Source: Mikania micrantha (lineage: Eukaryota; Streptophyta; Magnoliopsida; Asterales; Asteraceae). Taken from it: 64,000 nucleotides of DNA. The notes under the pieces were generated by a model. That model searched no databases. It was not told where the DNA came from and worked only from the letters and a program-made list of their open reading frames with translations. The stretch lies in the NCBI GenBank assembly GCA_009363875.1, contig CM018696.1, positions 88,868,215 to 88,932,214 of the forward strand, written 5' to 3'. Every line of letters begins with the position of its first letter. The first letter of the stretch is position 1. Positions 13,331 through 24,890 of this stretch are shown here, piece by piece. The position numbers and the translations under genes are program-made.

Positions 13331-13952
13331 AATTTTAAAAACTTAACAAATTAAGTACTAATATGTTTCTTTTTATTAAAGTGATTTTGGAGGTTTCAAG
13401 CATTCGAAAACATATTTGGTAGCTTTTATTCGATCATTTTGACTAGTTTTCATTTTAGCCTTTCTTTAAATTTATCTATGGGTAAAAGAAAAGAAGGCTA
13501 GAGATTATACTCTAATTCCGATGTATATGTGTTTGATCACACTGTTTTCTTTTGATGCTCATGTGGTCACTCATGTAAAATTACCTATATGCCCCTGCCT
13601 CTAACCATTTGAGCATAATCTCATTAGTTGTTTGAATTCATATTATTTATCAATTAGAGACAGACTATTGCTGCAAGTATAATGCAGATGATGCAATAAA
13701 GGAGCGCAGAATACCAAAAAGAGAATTAGAAGTCTTAGCAAATATTAATTGGACCAGTCCTGAAACAAAGTTTTGGAGCAGAAATCCATCAAAAAAGCAA
13801 AGTGGTGATTGATTTTATTGAAAAATCATTTATAAAAAGCGGTGATGCGTTAATGAAACTTATGGATGCATGTCTTCAGGTGATGTGCCACAGTCAACTC
13901 CTTAGGCAACTAAACTGGTTGAACATAAAAGGCCATTGAACTATTAATCTTT

Positions 13953-14393
13953 GGGAAAATTACCAAAAACATCATTGTTTATCACCTTTTTACCAAAATA
14001 ATCAATCAAATTCCGGCGTCTAAGACGCCTCTTTAGACGCCCCTTTAGACTCCCTTTTTGTGTATTTATTTTAAACATACTGGCCCACATGTCGGTGGCT
14101 TTGTAGGGGTGTCTAAGACCCCTTTCCTAACGGCGTCTTAGGCACCCTTTTTGTAAACATATGGGTCCACATGTCGGCGGCTTTGTCGGAGTCTAAAAAG
14201 GGCGTCTAAGACGCCAATAGAAAATGGGTCTTAGACACCCGACAAAGTCGCCGACATGTGGGCCCATATGTTTACAAAAAGTACAGAAAAAAGGAGTCTA
14301 AAGGGGCGTCTAAAGGGGTGTTTTAGACGTTGGAATTTGATCGATTATTTTGGTAAAAAGGTGGTCAACAATGATTAGTTTGGTAATTTTCCC
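13953..14393. mobile_element. Foldback MULE-type MITE, second family member
   Basis: A 441-bp near-palindrome has termini GGGAAAATTACC and its complement, and flanks ttaatcttt (13944-13952) and ttaatctct (14394-14402), a 9-bp duplication with one mismatch. Each arm is about 180 bp and carries gtctaagacgcc-like repeats. It shares its terminal motif with the element at 12666. Copy A shows the unoccupied site around 9960-9975. Confidence 0.75.
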
Positions 14394-14896
14394 TTAATCT
14401 CTTTTGTCCAAATAGTCTCAAAATCTAGTGATAGCAGATTAGCAGTAATGGGCTTCATAGGGTGGGTTTGATATGCCTCATATGCTTAGTATTAAAAATT
14501 TAAGGTTATTCATTTTTTCTGTCTTCTTTAATGATTATTCTCTCATATGAGATTAGCTTTCTTTCATGATTTTTTTTTGTCAATTCAAGGGAACTAAAAT
14601 AAAATTCATTATTTAAATGAAAAGCGAATCTTCTCATGCTTTCTCATGTTATCTTGACTCTAACAGCACCCCAACAAACACACTTTCACAAATAATAACC
14701 TTTAACCTTTATGTTATGGTAATTTATTATTTGTTAAACAAATACAAGAAAGGTAGCTAGCTACTCATATTGAAACATGCCTTCATAATTTTAGTGTCAT
14801 TGTCTTCTGCCTGTTCTAGCTGTGCAGTCTAAGAGTGTGTGCATGTTAAAAGAGCTCTTACCTTTTGTCATGAGGTATTATTTCATCCCTATCAAG

Positions 14897-14923
14897 CTCC
14901 CTCCCTCCCTCCCTCCCTCCCTT
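14897..14923. repeat. (CTCC)n microsatellite
   Basis: About six uninterrupted CTCC/CCCT units. No functional context is visible. Confidence 0.9.
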
Positions 14924-15027
14924 TGATTCTGTCTAATTTGTAATTTGTTTGTTAAATGCTATGCTTGGAGAGCATTTTTTTAGATAATTTCATGACTAGA
15001 CACTTTAAGTGGTCTTTGTTATTTTGT

Positions 15028-15272
15028 CTTATGTATATATGTGTGGGACCTCAAGAGGCCAAAGTAAATTTGCACTAATTTTAACGTTATTTTACTTATT
15101 TTGTAAAAGTAACGTTAAAAATGTTGGGATGATCAACCTTAAACGATAACTTTGAGCCGGTGACTCATTCGGAGCAGCCTCTCTATCTCAACTGGGATAG
15201 GGGTAAGGTTTGTGTCTATCATTCCCCCCAAACCTACTGAAAAGTGGGAATATACTGGGTTAGTTTGTTTGT
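15028..15272 (+). mobile_element. SINE-like element with RTE-type 3' tail
   Basis: A 245-bp insertion is flanked by the 13-bp direct repeat tttgttattttgt (15015-15027 and 15273-15285). It belongs to the same family as 11948-12159 but is fuller in the middle, with cagcctctctatctc..ggataggggtaaggtttgtgtc. It ends with the actgaaaagtgggaatatactggg and gtttgtttg-type tail shared with the RTE LINE 3' end. No internal tRNA-type promoter is obvious. Confidence 0.65.
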
Positions 15273-15429
15273 TTTGTTATTTTGTATTGGAGCATGTGGT
15301 GATTTTCATTTGGGTGATTCAATTTACTAGGAGGAAAATTGACATGTGCTAGAGCCTTCACATCACTCTCTTTGTTTGGTGTCTTAGTGTTTACCACTAT
15401 TCATTTTCTAATAAGATTACCCAGGTTTT

Positions 15430-15660
15430 GTGTGATGTATATACTCTAATTCTGATGTATATATGTTTGATCACACTGTAATCTTTTGATGTTCATGTGG
15501 TCACTCATGTAAATAACCTTTATGCCCCTGCCTCTAAGCATGTGAACATAATCTCATGTCTGAAGTCTTAGCAAATATTACTTGGACCAGTCCTGAAACA
15601 ATGTTTTGGAACAGAAATCCATCAGAAAAGCAAAGCGGTGAATGATTTTATTGAAAAATC
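15430..15660. repeat. Partial copy C of the tandem unit
   Basis: The stretch matches 13497-13835 of copy B and 9690-9800 of copy A: tactctaattctgatgtat, the gatcacactgt phrase, gtggtcactcatgtaaa and the WTSPETKFWSRNP-like module. It is a truncated third copy placed just after the SINE-like element. Confidence 0.65.
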
Positions 15661-16578
15661 ATTTATATATGAATTCTTGTTTATTAAGGTGGTGGGTGGG
15701 AAGTGTGATCCGGTGGTTGTCAACACAAATGCTGAGGAAGGAGGAACCGGTTATAAACTGGTTTTTTGTTTTAATCAACAAAGTTAAGAATTGGTACCGG
15801 TTATTATTTCTCTGATAAACTAGAACTGTTTGTACTTGTAGCCTTGTAGGTTTGGTTTGTCGATCCAGTCTTAGATTAGTTTTTTTGCCCACTTCAACTT
15901 AATTGTGTGATTTTGTTCTTTGTGATAAAAATGTGAGATTACTAAACGCTTGTATTTTTTTATTGATTCCTTGGACTTAAATTGCTATTACAGTTTTTCA
16001 AAAATAAAATTAATAAATGATAAAGCTTCAGCCGCTAAGGGGATTAGATTCAACCTCTTTTTATCAGGAAGAGTAGCAATCGCAGTCAACTTTCAGTGTT
16101 GTTAAAAACTGTCAGGAAAGTTGTTCAAAGACCAAGAAGCCGTTGCTGATTCGTACGAGGTAGGTGCGATCATTATTGCGCGTTACAAGGACTAGATATC
16201 TTTTTGAACGGCCAACTAATCAACTGCTGGGTGTTTCGTATGCGGCCCTCAATGGCTAAAGGATGCTCAAGCCGGCCACTAGTCTAGAAGGATGGAACCC
16301 CTGGCCCCCCGACATCAATTTCCGGGAAAAACCCGACCCAAGCACCCGTCCAAAGGCATGATGGTGGAAGGCAAGTAAAACCGGGTGGAAATAATGTTTG
16401 ATGCATTTTGTTAAACAGAATGAGGGGTATATTTAGCCTGATTCTAAACACAATCATATTAATATATTAAACAATTTTATTATAAAAACATGTTTGTAGC
16501 ATGATTCTTGACTACTACACTTTACCGTTCGATCTAATTTCTGGTTTACTTACCTATTGTTTATATTTATACAAAGGG
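15661..16578. other. Gene-free stretch with a GC-richer island
   Basis: No gene is recognised. At 16090-16380 the composition is clearly more GC-rich than its neighbours (cccctggccccccgaca, cgtatgcggccctcaatgg). It may be a decayed retrotransposon fragment, but no LTR, primer-binding site or domain could be identified. Confidence 0.35.
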
Positions 16579-17341
16579 TCAGGCTAAATATACCTTTCAT
16601 TCTGACTTGTCATACCCCCTCCCTCAAATATTAAATACAAATTTGTAAAAATCAACCCTTCAATGTTATAACACAACCAAAATGCATCAAATATTATTTC
16701 CACCTTAAATTTTACTAAATATATCACCTTCTTACTTGTCATACTCCTCCCCTCTACAATATATAAAATATAAATTCATCAAAAATCTGATTTAATCATA
16801 TGAACCCTAATTCATCTTTGTTCAAATTCGATTGAACTGAGGCCTGATCGTTGTTACAAACATAGGGCTTTAATTCCTCGAACAAAAACGAGTGTAATGG
16901 TGTATGAAACACCTATCTTAGCTAACTAATTTGTGTTTGTTGCTTGATGAACCGAAGTTGAACCACTGAGCTCTTACATGCCTTTTTCTTGATTTGTTTG
17001 AGATTGTGAATAGCTTTGGTTTACGCAGAGAGTTTCGCAGAGGTTAAAGGAATGTTTGAGTTCAATTATTTTTTAGTTTTATACTCGTTTTAATAGAGTT
17101 TGAGTTTTCGTTTGACTATGGTTATTTAGGCTTATATTTCGTATTGATTTGATTTTTATACGATGAATTGATGATGATGATGATAATGATTCGTTGATGT
17201 TTGTAGTTGTTTTAATTTTAAATGCTTATGAATATTTTTAGTTAACTACTAAAACATAAGGTTTACATGTATATATTTAAAAAACTTAAGAAGGGGGTAT
17301 GACAAGTAAAAAAGTTACAAAAGGAGGTATATTTAGCACAA
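16579..17341. mobile_element. MITE-like inverted-repeat element
   Basis: The left end (aggctaaatatacctttca, then cttgtcataccccctccc) is repeated in inverse orientation at the right end (ggggtatgacaagtaa, then ggaggtatatttagc). A similar inverted phrase lies outside at 16419-16443, suggesting nested or repeated ends. No clear target duplication was found. Confidence 0.5.
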
Positions 17342-17717
17342 CCGTTTTGTTTATTATAGTGAGTGATTTAAATGGTTTTAAGAGTTTGAAAAAACATATT
17401 TGGTGACTTTTCTTTTATTTCGACGTCTTTTTCTTTTTTGCCAAGTTTAAGAACTTAGCAGTGTAATATAGATGTCATGTATTTTTAAGCAAGGGGGGGC
17501 GAAAAAATTACCGGAGCCAGAATACATGTTAAATTTTTTAAGCAAGGGGAGCGAAACCTATATTTTTAACTAAAATTTAACCTTTCGGCCAAAAAATTAA
17601 CACTACGGACGAAAAAAGAGGGGAGCGGTCGCCCCCCGGCCCTAAGTATGCTTCGTCCCTGTTGATGTCTTTTGTTCCGGTTATTATTCTCGTTTTACGT
17701 GTTTAGATCATGTAAGT

Positions 17718-18754
17718 TAGGGGTATGCATGAAACCCACCCAAAAAACGAAAATTTCAAGCTGAAATAACCGAACTCAATGATAAACCGATGGATTTGGC
17801 ACAAGTTTTCTAAAAATATGAAATCTTGGGTTTTGTTTTACCAAAAAAAACCGAAAAAACGGAATACTCGCGTATGTATGTTATATATATCATCTATTAT
17901 AATAAATTAAAATTTCTAAGGACACATGACGTGATTTTAAAACACCTCAACTTTGATTTCTCGTCTCTATCTCTTCTATTAAATACATCTCAAATTAAAT
18001 ATAATATTAAATATAAAATACTTTGTTTTACATTTTTAAACTAAGAAGCATATTTTATAAGACACTAAAAATATATTAATATTAAAAAACACATTTTAAA
18101 TATCCAACTTATTATAAAATATGCAATTTTTAAAAATAGTATTTTAAAAAAATTAAAAAAACAAACTTGGTAAAATATTATTGTTTTAAGAAATTTTATA
18201 ATAATTTTACTACTTAAATTATTAAATTATACAAAATTTTAGCCATATTTTATATTTAAAAAAATTATATTATCTAAATTTTCATTAATGAATTATATTT
18301 TTATTATTCAGCGCGTGTGATACACGTGATGCTAACATAGTATATATACACACATAGTACCTTTCAAAAATTTCAATAATTTATAAAACGTCTATTTTCA
18401 TTTTCTTGGTTTCTGATACCAAAAAGTATAATTTATTATTTTTTTAAGCTTATGATATCAAAAGCACTCATGATTTTTATTAGATTTAAAGATTTTTATA
18501 TATAATTTTAAATGTTAAGTAATATTGTATTTCAAATATTTTTAGCACAAATACAATACTTTGGTTCATTTTCTATAAGAATAATTATATGCATAAGTAG
18601 AAAAACCAAAAAAACCGAATCCTAAACCGAACTCAAATGGGTTTAAAAAACATAAAAACCAAAAAAGCCGAACCCAAAGGAGTTCAAAAAACCCAAAAAC
18701 CGAAATTTCGTTTGAGTTTTGACTAAACAAAAAGCCGAACCATGCATACCCCTA
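17718..18754. mobile_element. hAT-like MITE with nested Helitron-like piece
   Basis: Terminal inverted repeats taggggtatgcatg (17718-17731) and its complement at 18741-18754 enclose aaccgaa/aaaaccg-rich subterminal sequence. The 8-bp flanks (atgtaagt / ttgtaatg) agree at only five positions, so the target duplication is degraded. Inside, 17892 to about 18336 begins tctattataataaa and ends with the hairpin-like gcgtgtgatacacgt, a pattern also seen at 58949-59222. Confidence 0.5.
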
Positions 18755-18944
18755 TTGTAATGTATGTATGCTTTATATAGTTATGGTTTATATCCGGTTG
18801 CTAGTCTGTTTATTCATCACCTATTTGCCTAAGAAAATATTTAAATCTTATCTAGATCATCTATTTGAAATCTTAAAGATAAATTTGTTGTCAATATTAA
18901 GTTGATTTAACAAATTTTGTTTTGAATAATAAATAAGTAAAAAA

Positions 18945-19115
18945 GTTACATCGAACTTTTAAACGGTGATGAATTTACAAAAACACAAAAAAGAAGAAAG
19001 TGTTTTGCATGTCTTACAATGATTTTTAAAAAGATCCAAAATTTAGCTTGATCTTGCGGAGTTATTTGGGTTAATACAATATGAGGGATTAACAACTTGT
19101 TTTTACTTACTAAAT
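18945..19115. repeat. Single arm of a foldback MITE family
   Basis: The phrase aaacggtgatgaattta, followed by aaaaacacaaaaaag and gatcttgcggagttatttggg, matches arms of the palindromic elements at 54821-55202 and 59887-60332. Only one arm is present here. Confidence 0.5.
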
Positions 19116-20295
19116 GATAACCATTTCTACTTACAAGTTTAAAGGGTAAAATAGTAGATTCTCATACCATAAAGAAAAATTACTATTATATCCCTTAAAT
19201 CATGTACTTATAAATATTGTTCTTGTATTTTTTTTACAACTTGTTCGTTCATATTAAAATGAATCCCTATATATATGTGTGTGTGTGTGTGTTTTAAAAA
19301 ATTCCAAATGGACAGCCCAGATAGAGTTTAATGTTTTCTCTTTAAGATCGAGTTGTCAAATGATACAATCTCACTTTCTCTCTCTCTCTCTATATATATA
19401 CACACACACACACACACACATACATATATAAGAGGGTTTCACTTATTTTGAAGAAAAACTTAGAAAACTATCAAAAATCATCAATCAATTTTGTTTATAA
19501 TTTTTTTATGTAAGTTACACACAAAACTTCATGTGTAACATATATGTAAGTAGGTAACTTCATGATATACATATTTATATTTAAAATTTTGTTTTTACTT
19601 GCTACATTTATAACTGTATAATTAAAAGAAATAAAAAAAATTAAAAATCGATTTATCAGAATGAGTTTTGTTAGTTTTTTTTTTTTCAAAATACGTATCC
19701 TTAAAGGATATAAAAGTAATTTTCTTAAATCATGAGACTATAAATGTTTTTTTTTAATTTTACAACTTATTGGTTCTTATTAAAATGCATAGATATGTAT
19801 GTGCGTGTGTGTGTTCAGGCATAAAAAGAGCCATGGGCGAAGCTTCGTTATGATCGTCGAAAGGTTAAAATTTTTATGTGTTGATTCGATATTGGTTTCG
19901 CCCCGCTTTAAGATTAGCATTCCTCCCGTCTCTACTCTAAAACTATTCAAGTTTTTCCACTAAAAACAATAACGTAAACACCAAATATTAATAAATTTGG
20001 TCGGAAGTATACGTATTGCAATGACCTAATTTGAGCACAGTTTTGAAAACATCATTGGATAATACAGTGTGGAATTGCTTTCTTCCATTGATACTATAAT
20101 TATTATTATTTTTCTTTAAAAATTAATGAGTATTTGAATGGTGACCTAACTTAGGATATTGGCCACCCTTAAATCAAACAAACAACATAAATAAATAATT
20201 ATCTAAAATATAAAGTGTGTGGCACTTGCTAGTTGCTACTAACAATGCCCATCTTTTTTAGTTTAATACACATACTCTTATGTTAAAGGAAGCCT

Positions 20296-20565
20296 AATTT
20301 ACGGTATGCACATATAATGTATTTATGTGTCGACGGGCAAAAGTAAAACTGTGTTGATTTTAAAGTGAATTTTACTTAATTTTTGTAAAAATAGCGTTAA
20401 AAGCATTGAGTTGGTCGGTTAATCAGGCATAATGAGACGAGTGTCGCAATGGAAGTAGCCTCTTTGGCTCTCTATTCCTATAAGATAGAGGTAAGGTTGT
20501 CTACATCTTACCCTCCTCAAACACTACCTTAGCTTTTGCTAATTGTGGGATATATTAAGTATGAT
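20296..20565 (+). mobile_element. Diverged SINE-like copy
   Basis: The same architecture as 15028-15272 is recognisable: gcacatataatgtattta, tttacttaatttttgtaaaa, gtagcctctttggctctctat, gatagaggtaaggttgtc and tgtgggatatatta. It is more diverged, and no target duplication was found. Confidence 0.5.
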
Positions 20566-21284
20566 GAGTAATTATATTTACCTGATGAAGAGATCATTTG
20601 ATACATACAATACCAACAACAGAAAAGTTTGATTATAAAATCTAAAGTTTAATTAATAGAACAACAATTAATGAAAAAAATGTATTCTTTACCTTAAAAC
20701 AAGTGAAAAATTGATGCATCATTTGTTTGTTAATATGAGCCTACTTGAGTTGATAGAAGCTCTTATCTTTTTATTTAGGAAGAATTACATATTTCCTCTT
20801 CCTAACTTGAAAAATTACATATTTTCACAAAGTAGAAATTTTCAATGCATAATGCACAGTGCTCTTAAAGCATGTTTTGTGAAAATATGTAATTTTATAA
20901 GTTAGTACGAAAAAATATGTAAAAGCCCCTTTAATTGAATAGACAATGGCGTAATTTAGTATGAAAAATAGTTTAGAAATTAGAAGCATGCATTAATCTA
21001 TTCATTTCATTATTGCAGAAAGCTTTTAGAAACATACCCAAATAGATAAATAAATAAATGAATAAAGTATTATTTTTTGTCCATTTTAAGATGTTCAAGA
21101 TTGAGGCGTGTATATATGTACCCCTACCTGCACATGGTATCATCCATCTTTCATGGTTTCAACCTTCTTCTACATCTCTCAAGTACAAGAAGTCGTCGTT
21201 AATCCAGAAGAACTACTAACCAGAAGCGTTTGCATCCGAACCATCATCTTAGTTTCTCTAGTCGACAGACAAACGGGTCACAAA

Positions 21285-23157
21285 ATGGTGTCAAATGGGT
21301 TAGAATGGAAGGTCAATCTGCCCACAGACACTTTAGCCATAGAGCATGGAACCACCAAAAGAGTGTACATAAAACTACGAGAGCGATTATTGAATATCTT
21401 GATGTGTATTGGAAGGTTTTTGGAGAATGCTTGGAACATTGCAACAAGTGATCCAAGGAAAGTAATTCATGGTGTGAAAGCAGGCATAGCTCTTACTTTG
21501 GTATCAGTTTTCTATTACATGAAACCACTCTATGACGGTGTCGGTGGAAATTCCACGTGGGCAGTCATGACTGTTGTCATGGTTTTCGAGTATTCTGTTG
21601 GTATGAAAGCATACATGTTACATTTGGGTTTATTCATCAAAGTTCATTCTTGATAAGTGCTATGGGTTTAAATGATTAATGCAGGTGCAATTGTTTCCAA
21701 ATCCTTTAACCGAATGATCGCCACTTTTTTAGGGGGCTCTGCAGGGGTCGGTGTGCACTGGATTGCTAACCAATGTGGAGAAGAACTTGAACCTGTTATT
21801 CTACAAGCTTCTGTAACCATTCTAGGTGAGTTTAGACTTATTTTACACACTAGACCAGATGCCAAAAGTGGACACCTCATGATATTTACTAACGAGTAAA
21901 ATATATGGAGTTTATGCAGCTGCAGCAGCTGCTTTCTCAAGATTTATACCATCTGTGAAATCACGATTCGATTATGGTGTCATGATATTCATCCTCACCT
22001 TTAGCTTTGTGTCAGTGTCGGGTTACCGAGTGGATAAATTGTTAGAACTAGCTAAAGACAGAGCATCCACTATTGTAATTGGAACCTCCATTTGCATTTT
22101 CACAAGCATGTTTATCTATCCTGTCTGGGCTGGCAGAGAGCTTCATAACCTCACATATAAAAACCTAGAAAGACTTGCAGATTCATTGGATGGTATGAAT
22201 GAAATTAACCTCATATTCTAGCATCTTTGCTTGTGTATTAGTGTGTTGTGCATTTGTAAAGAGTGTAAAACTCATAGATGCACCTGGGGTTGTGGTATGT
22301 GAAGTGAGTTTTTTCGTTTTCATTACTTGCAGGTTGTGTAACAGAGTATTTCAAAGAAAATGAGGAAAACAATGGTAGAAAACATGAGGGCTACAAATTT
22401 GTGCTTAATTCAAAGGCCACTGAAGAATTTATGGTATGCTTATATCCATAAGATCATATAATTAAAATTAAACTGCAGTGATTAACATGTTTATATAGAA
22501 AATTCTGAAAGTTTTAAGCATCTACTCAATTTTTTTTATACAACTTGACAGGCAAGTATGGCTCGATGGGAGCCTGCTCATGGGAGTTTCAAGTTTAGAC
22601 ATCCATGGAAACAATACCTTAAAGTTGGTGCCTCTATGCGCAGTTGTGCTTACTGTGTTGAAACCCTAGGAGGTTTCATCAATTCTGAAGTTCAAGTAAA
22701 CAAAAATCTTAATATTTTCGTTCCCAATTTGATTATAGAATATAGATGTGTGACATCTTGCATTTTACAGGCACCTGAGTTGCTAAAGAAGCATATGAGA
22801 GAAGCATGCATGATGCTAAGCACAAGCTCATCAAATGTCCTAAGAGAATTAGCAATGACAACTAAAACTATGACAAGATCAACGAAAACACAGTTTTTTG
22901 TGCAAGATATGCAATTTGCAGTTCAAAGTTTCCAGGATGTGTTCAAACATCTATCAAAACAAGCACTTTTATTGACTGAACATGAGGCGGTCAAAGAAAA
23001 CACTGCGCAAAAAACAAAAACAGTCCCAATAATGGCGATTTTTCCAATAACTACCATGGCTACGTTGTTGATTGAAATTACAGAGCGCGTAAAAAGCATT
23101 GTTGTTGAAGTAGAAAACATGGCAACACAAGCAGATTTTAAAGAAAATAAAGCTTAA
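21285..23157 (+). CDS. Aluminium-activated malate transporter (ALMT) family anion channel
   Basis: Six exons: 21285-21600, 21685-21825, 21920-22192, 22333-22433, 22552-22695 and 22771-23157. All introns are GT-AG. The joined length is 1362 nt (453 aa). ALMTs are plant anion channels that release malate or other anions across the plasma membrane or tonoplast. The N-terminal half has the hydrophobic segments of the family (HGVKAGIALTLVSVFYYM, STWAVMTVVMVFEYSVGA, VSKSFNRMIATFLGGSAG). The hallmark WEPAHG lies at about 283-288. The C-terminal half is soluble and helical and ends in a Lys/Glu-rich tail. The start was placed at 21285 because family homology begins there; the open frame extends 59 codons upstream to 21108, but that part looks like leader. 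The gene converges on the LRAT-domain gene 228 bp away. The clade (tonoplast or plasma membrane) cannot be decided, and no break is seen. Confidence 0.93.
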
Positions 23158-23384
23158 AAGTGTGATCAAGATCAAGTAATCATGACAAGCCGTCAAAGGG
23201 TCTAAGAAGAGACATTCATTAAGCTTTTATGGGTAAAAACATTGGAATATGTACGATATTTTAATAGAAATAATACTTATCTAATGATTAATATTTCATG
23301 TTTCACTAGAGATATCATAACACACAAGTTCTCAATATCAACAAAGAAATAAAAACAAGTAACGTTCTTAGAAATATGTTCTGG

Positions 23385-24890
23385 TCAATCAAGATTAGTT
23401 ACCTGATTATTGTTTGAGCTTGAAGCTTCATTTTCTTCAAATGCTTCTTGTAGACCATCCATCCAGGCAAGATTCACAGCCAAATCCTCCACAGCTACTT
23501 TGACAACATCAGTTCTAACTCCAATATCAGTAGCATATCTGCTCATGCAATACATGCCAGCTGTCACCGTAGCAATACCCACAGGGCTCGGAATCAGCAT
23601 TTTTAAAGGTGATGAAAGAAGAGCTGCCAGCGGTGCACCAATCAGAGAAGAAGCCTGCCCACTTCTTCCAATCCCCAACTTATCAACAGTCAGTATCCCA
23701 GTTTTGCAATACAAAGCAAAATCCTCACAGTTGTTCTGAAAAACGTCATAGTTCCCAAATCCGGATTGAAGCAGATACATGGCTCGGTGGATGACTGTGT
23801 CAGGACCATCTGACTTGGCAGTGGTGCACGTGCCACCTCTTACTTTGGCAAGGAAAACTGTTGGGTTTACACCGTATTCAAAGCAGTAGAGGGCCCCATT
23901 TCGTAGAAAACAATCCAAGCAGGATAATACAACTCCACTTTTGGGTTGTCTGAAACCACAGTCTGGATACGAACACGTTGAGGGTATTTTAGGCATTTCA
24001 TCATAAGATTTGGATGTGGTGTTGATACTCCCACTTGCCTCACCATCAGGGCTAAAATGGGTAAAATGAACCACTTTATTTCCTCCAACAAAGATCCCTG
24101 CATTTAGGATCATAGAGTTACTATTCACAAGGTTTATTGGGTTATAACTTATGTGCATGTATAATCAATATATTTCTTGAAAACTTGGAATTAAAAAAGC
24201 ACAAGGCCATCCAGAGAGTCCGAGGCGTTGAGGTCCCGAATCCGAGGCGTGGGAACAAGAGGTTCACTTACATGAGACGTTGCTCTATGTCCAATTAAAC
24301 AAGCTTTAAATATAACTGAAAGTTCTCTCATCGTTTTTTACAAATAAGACATTTTCATCAAGTAATCATTTTATAATATCTTCATGATTATGACCAGTTT
24401 TACATATTCATGAAGCACCACCTGAAAGCCACAAGAAATTTTATGATCGCTTCTTGGCAATTTAAAAAACAAGCGTGAGAAAAGGGAACTAAGGGTCTTT
24501 TGGATCTCACATAGGGTCTCAATAGTTCCAAGAAATCAAAAATTAAAAAAAAATGCAAAAATTAAGTGTTTTAGGGATTTGATTGTTAGGGTTCTTACTC
24601 CTGATTAGGGCTAACACAACTTATTGAAAATTTAGTACCATTTAGAAAATTGATCGAGTCAATAAACGTAAAAGAAAAACCTACATTCCCAATCAATGAG
24701 AATCTATAAAATTCTTCAGTTAAATACATGGATCAACAGCATATATTTCACCTACAAACACACACATTGTGTGGGTATGTGAGGGAGATTTGGTACCATG
24801 ATGAGAGTAAGTAAATACAGCTCTGTAAGTGTAGATATGATCGCCTGCTTTTATCTCACTTCTTTCAACTTTGTTCGAAAGAAACCCCAT
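23385..24890 (-). CDS. Plant LRAT-domain protein (LEAD-SENSITIVE 1-like)
   Basis: Two exons on the minus strand: 24797-24890 (starts MGFLSNKVERSEIKAGDHIY) and 23385-24097, joined at a GT-AG intron that completes HHG|IFVGG. The total is 807 nt, 268 aa. The LRAT/NlpC-P60-like fold is shown by the His-containing HHGIFVGG (residues 30-36) and the catalytic-type NNCEDFALYC (153-162, Cys155). Between them lies a Cys-rich insert typical of the plant family (CSYPDC, then CLDC; residues 73-94). The C-terminal part has a hydrophobic stretch (about 180-210), suggesting membrane association. Plant members are annotated LEAD-SENSITIVE 1 or NC domain-containing; biochemical activity is poorly known. The last five residues are uncertain because CAG|GTAACT at 23402 could be another splice donor. 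A GAA/TTC tract precedes the start codon. Confidence 0.88.

Larger units (their letters stand above)
10319..14722. repeat. Tandem duplication, copy B with insertions
   Basis: This is the second copy of the 2.7-kb unit. It is expanded by a SINE-like insertion (11948-12159) and two foldback MULE-type MITEs (12666-13330, 13953-14393), each with a target-site duplication. Removing the three leaves about 3.0 kb that aligns with copy A apart from smaller indels. The A/B junction lies near 10319, where the tail of A runs straight into the start of B. Confidence 0.75.
7823..15640 (+). repeat. Six degenerate exon-like modules
   Basis: A segment of about 90 bp beginning ggtgatc..gggtgaaagaagcaaa recurs on the plus strand at about 7823-7915, 9083-9172, 10521-10612, 12246-12334, 13722-13812 and 15557-15640. 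It translates as variants of VKEANVTWTSPETKFWSRNP-KKQSG. A second module (SGDALMK-MDACL--MCH) follows several copies, at about 9215-9290, 9846-9910, 13835-13900 and others. Stops and frameshifts interrupt every copy, so this looks like a decayed gene with repeated exon pairs. I do not recognise the protein family. Confidence 0.5.
18755..21107. other. Intergenic stretch with transposon remnants
   Basis: The stretch contains one foldback-element arm (18945-19115), mixed CT/TA/CA microsatellites around 19280-19430, a hAT-like scrap near 19815-19945 (ggcgaagcttcgttatg to cccgtctctac), and a SINE-like copy (20296-20565). No gene is seen. Confidence 0.5.

Noticed and set aside
21108..21284. In-frame N-terminal extension of the ALMT ORF from the ATG at 21108
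   Set aside because: The 59 extra residues show no ALMT resemblance and look like translated leader. Family homology starts at the ATG at 21285.
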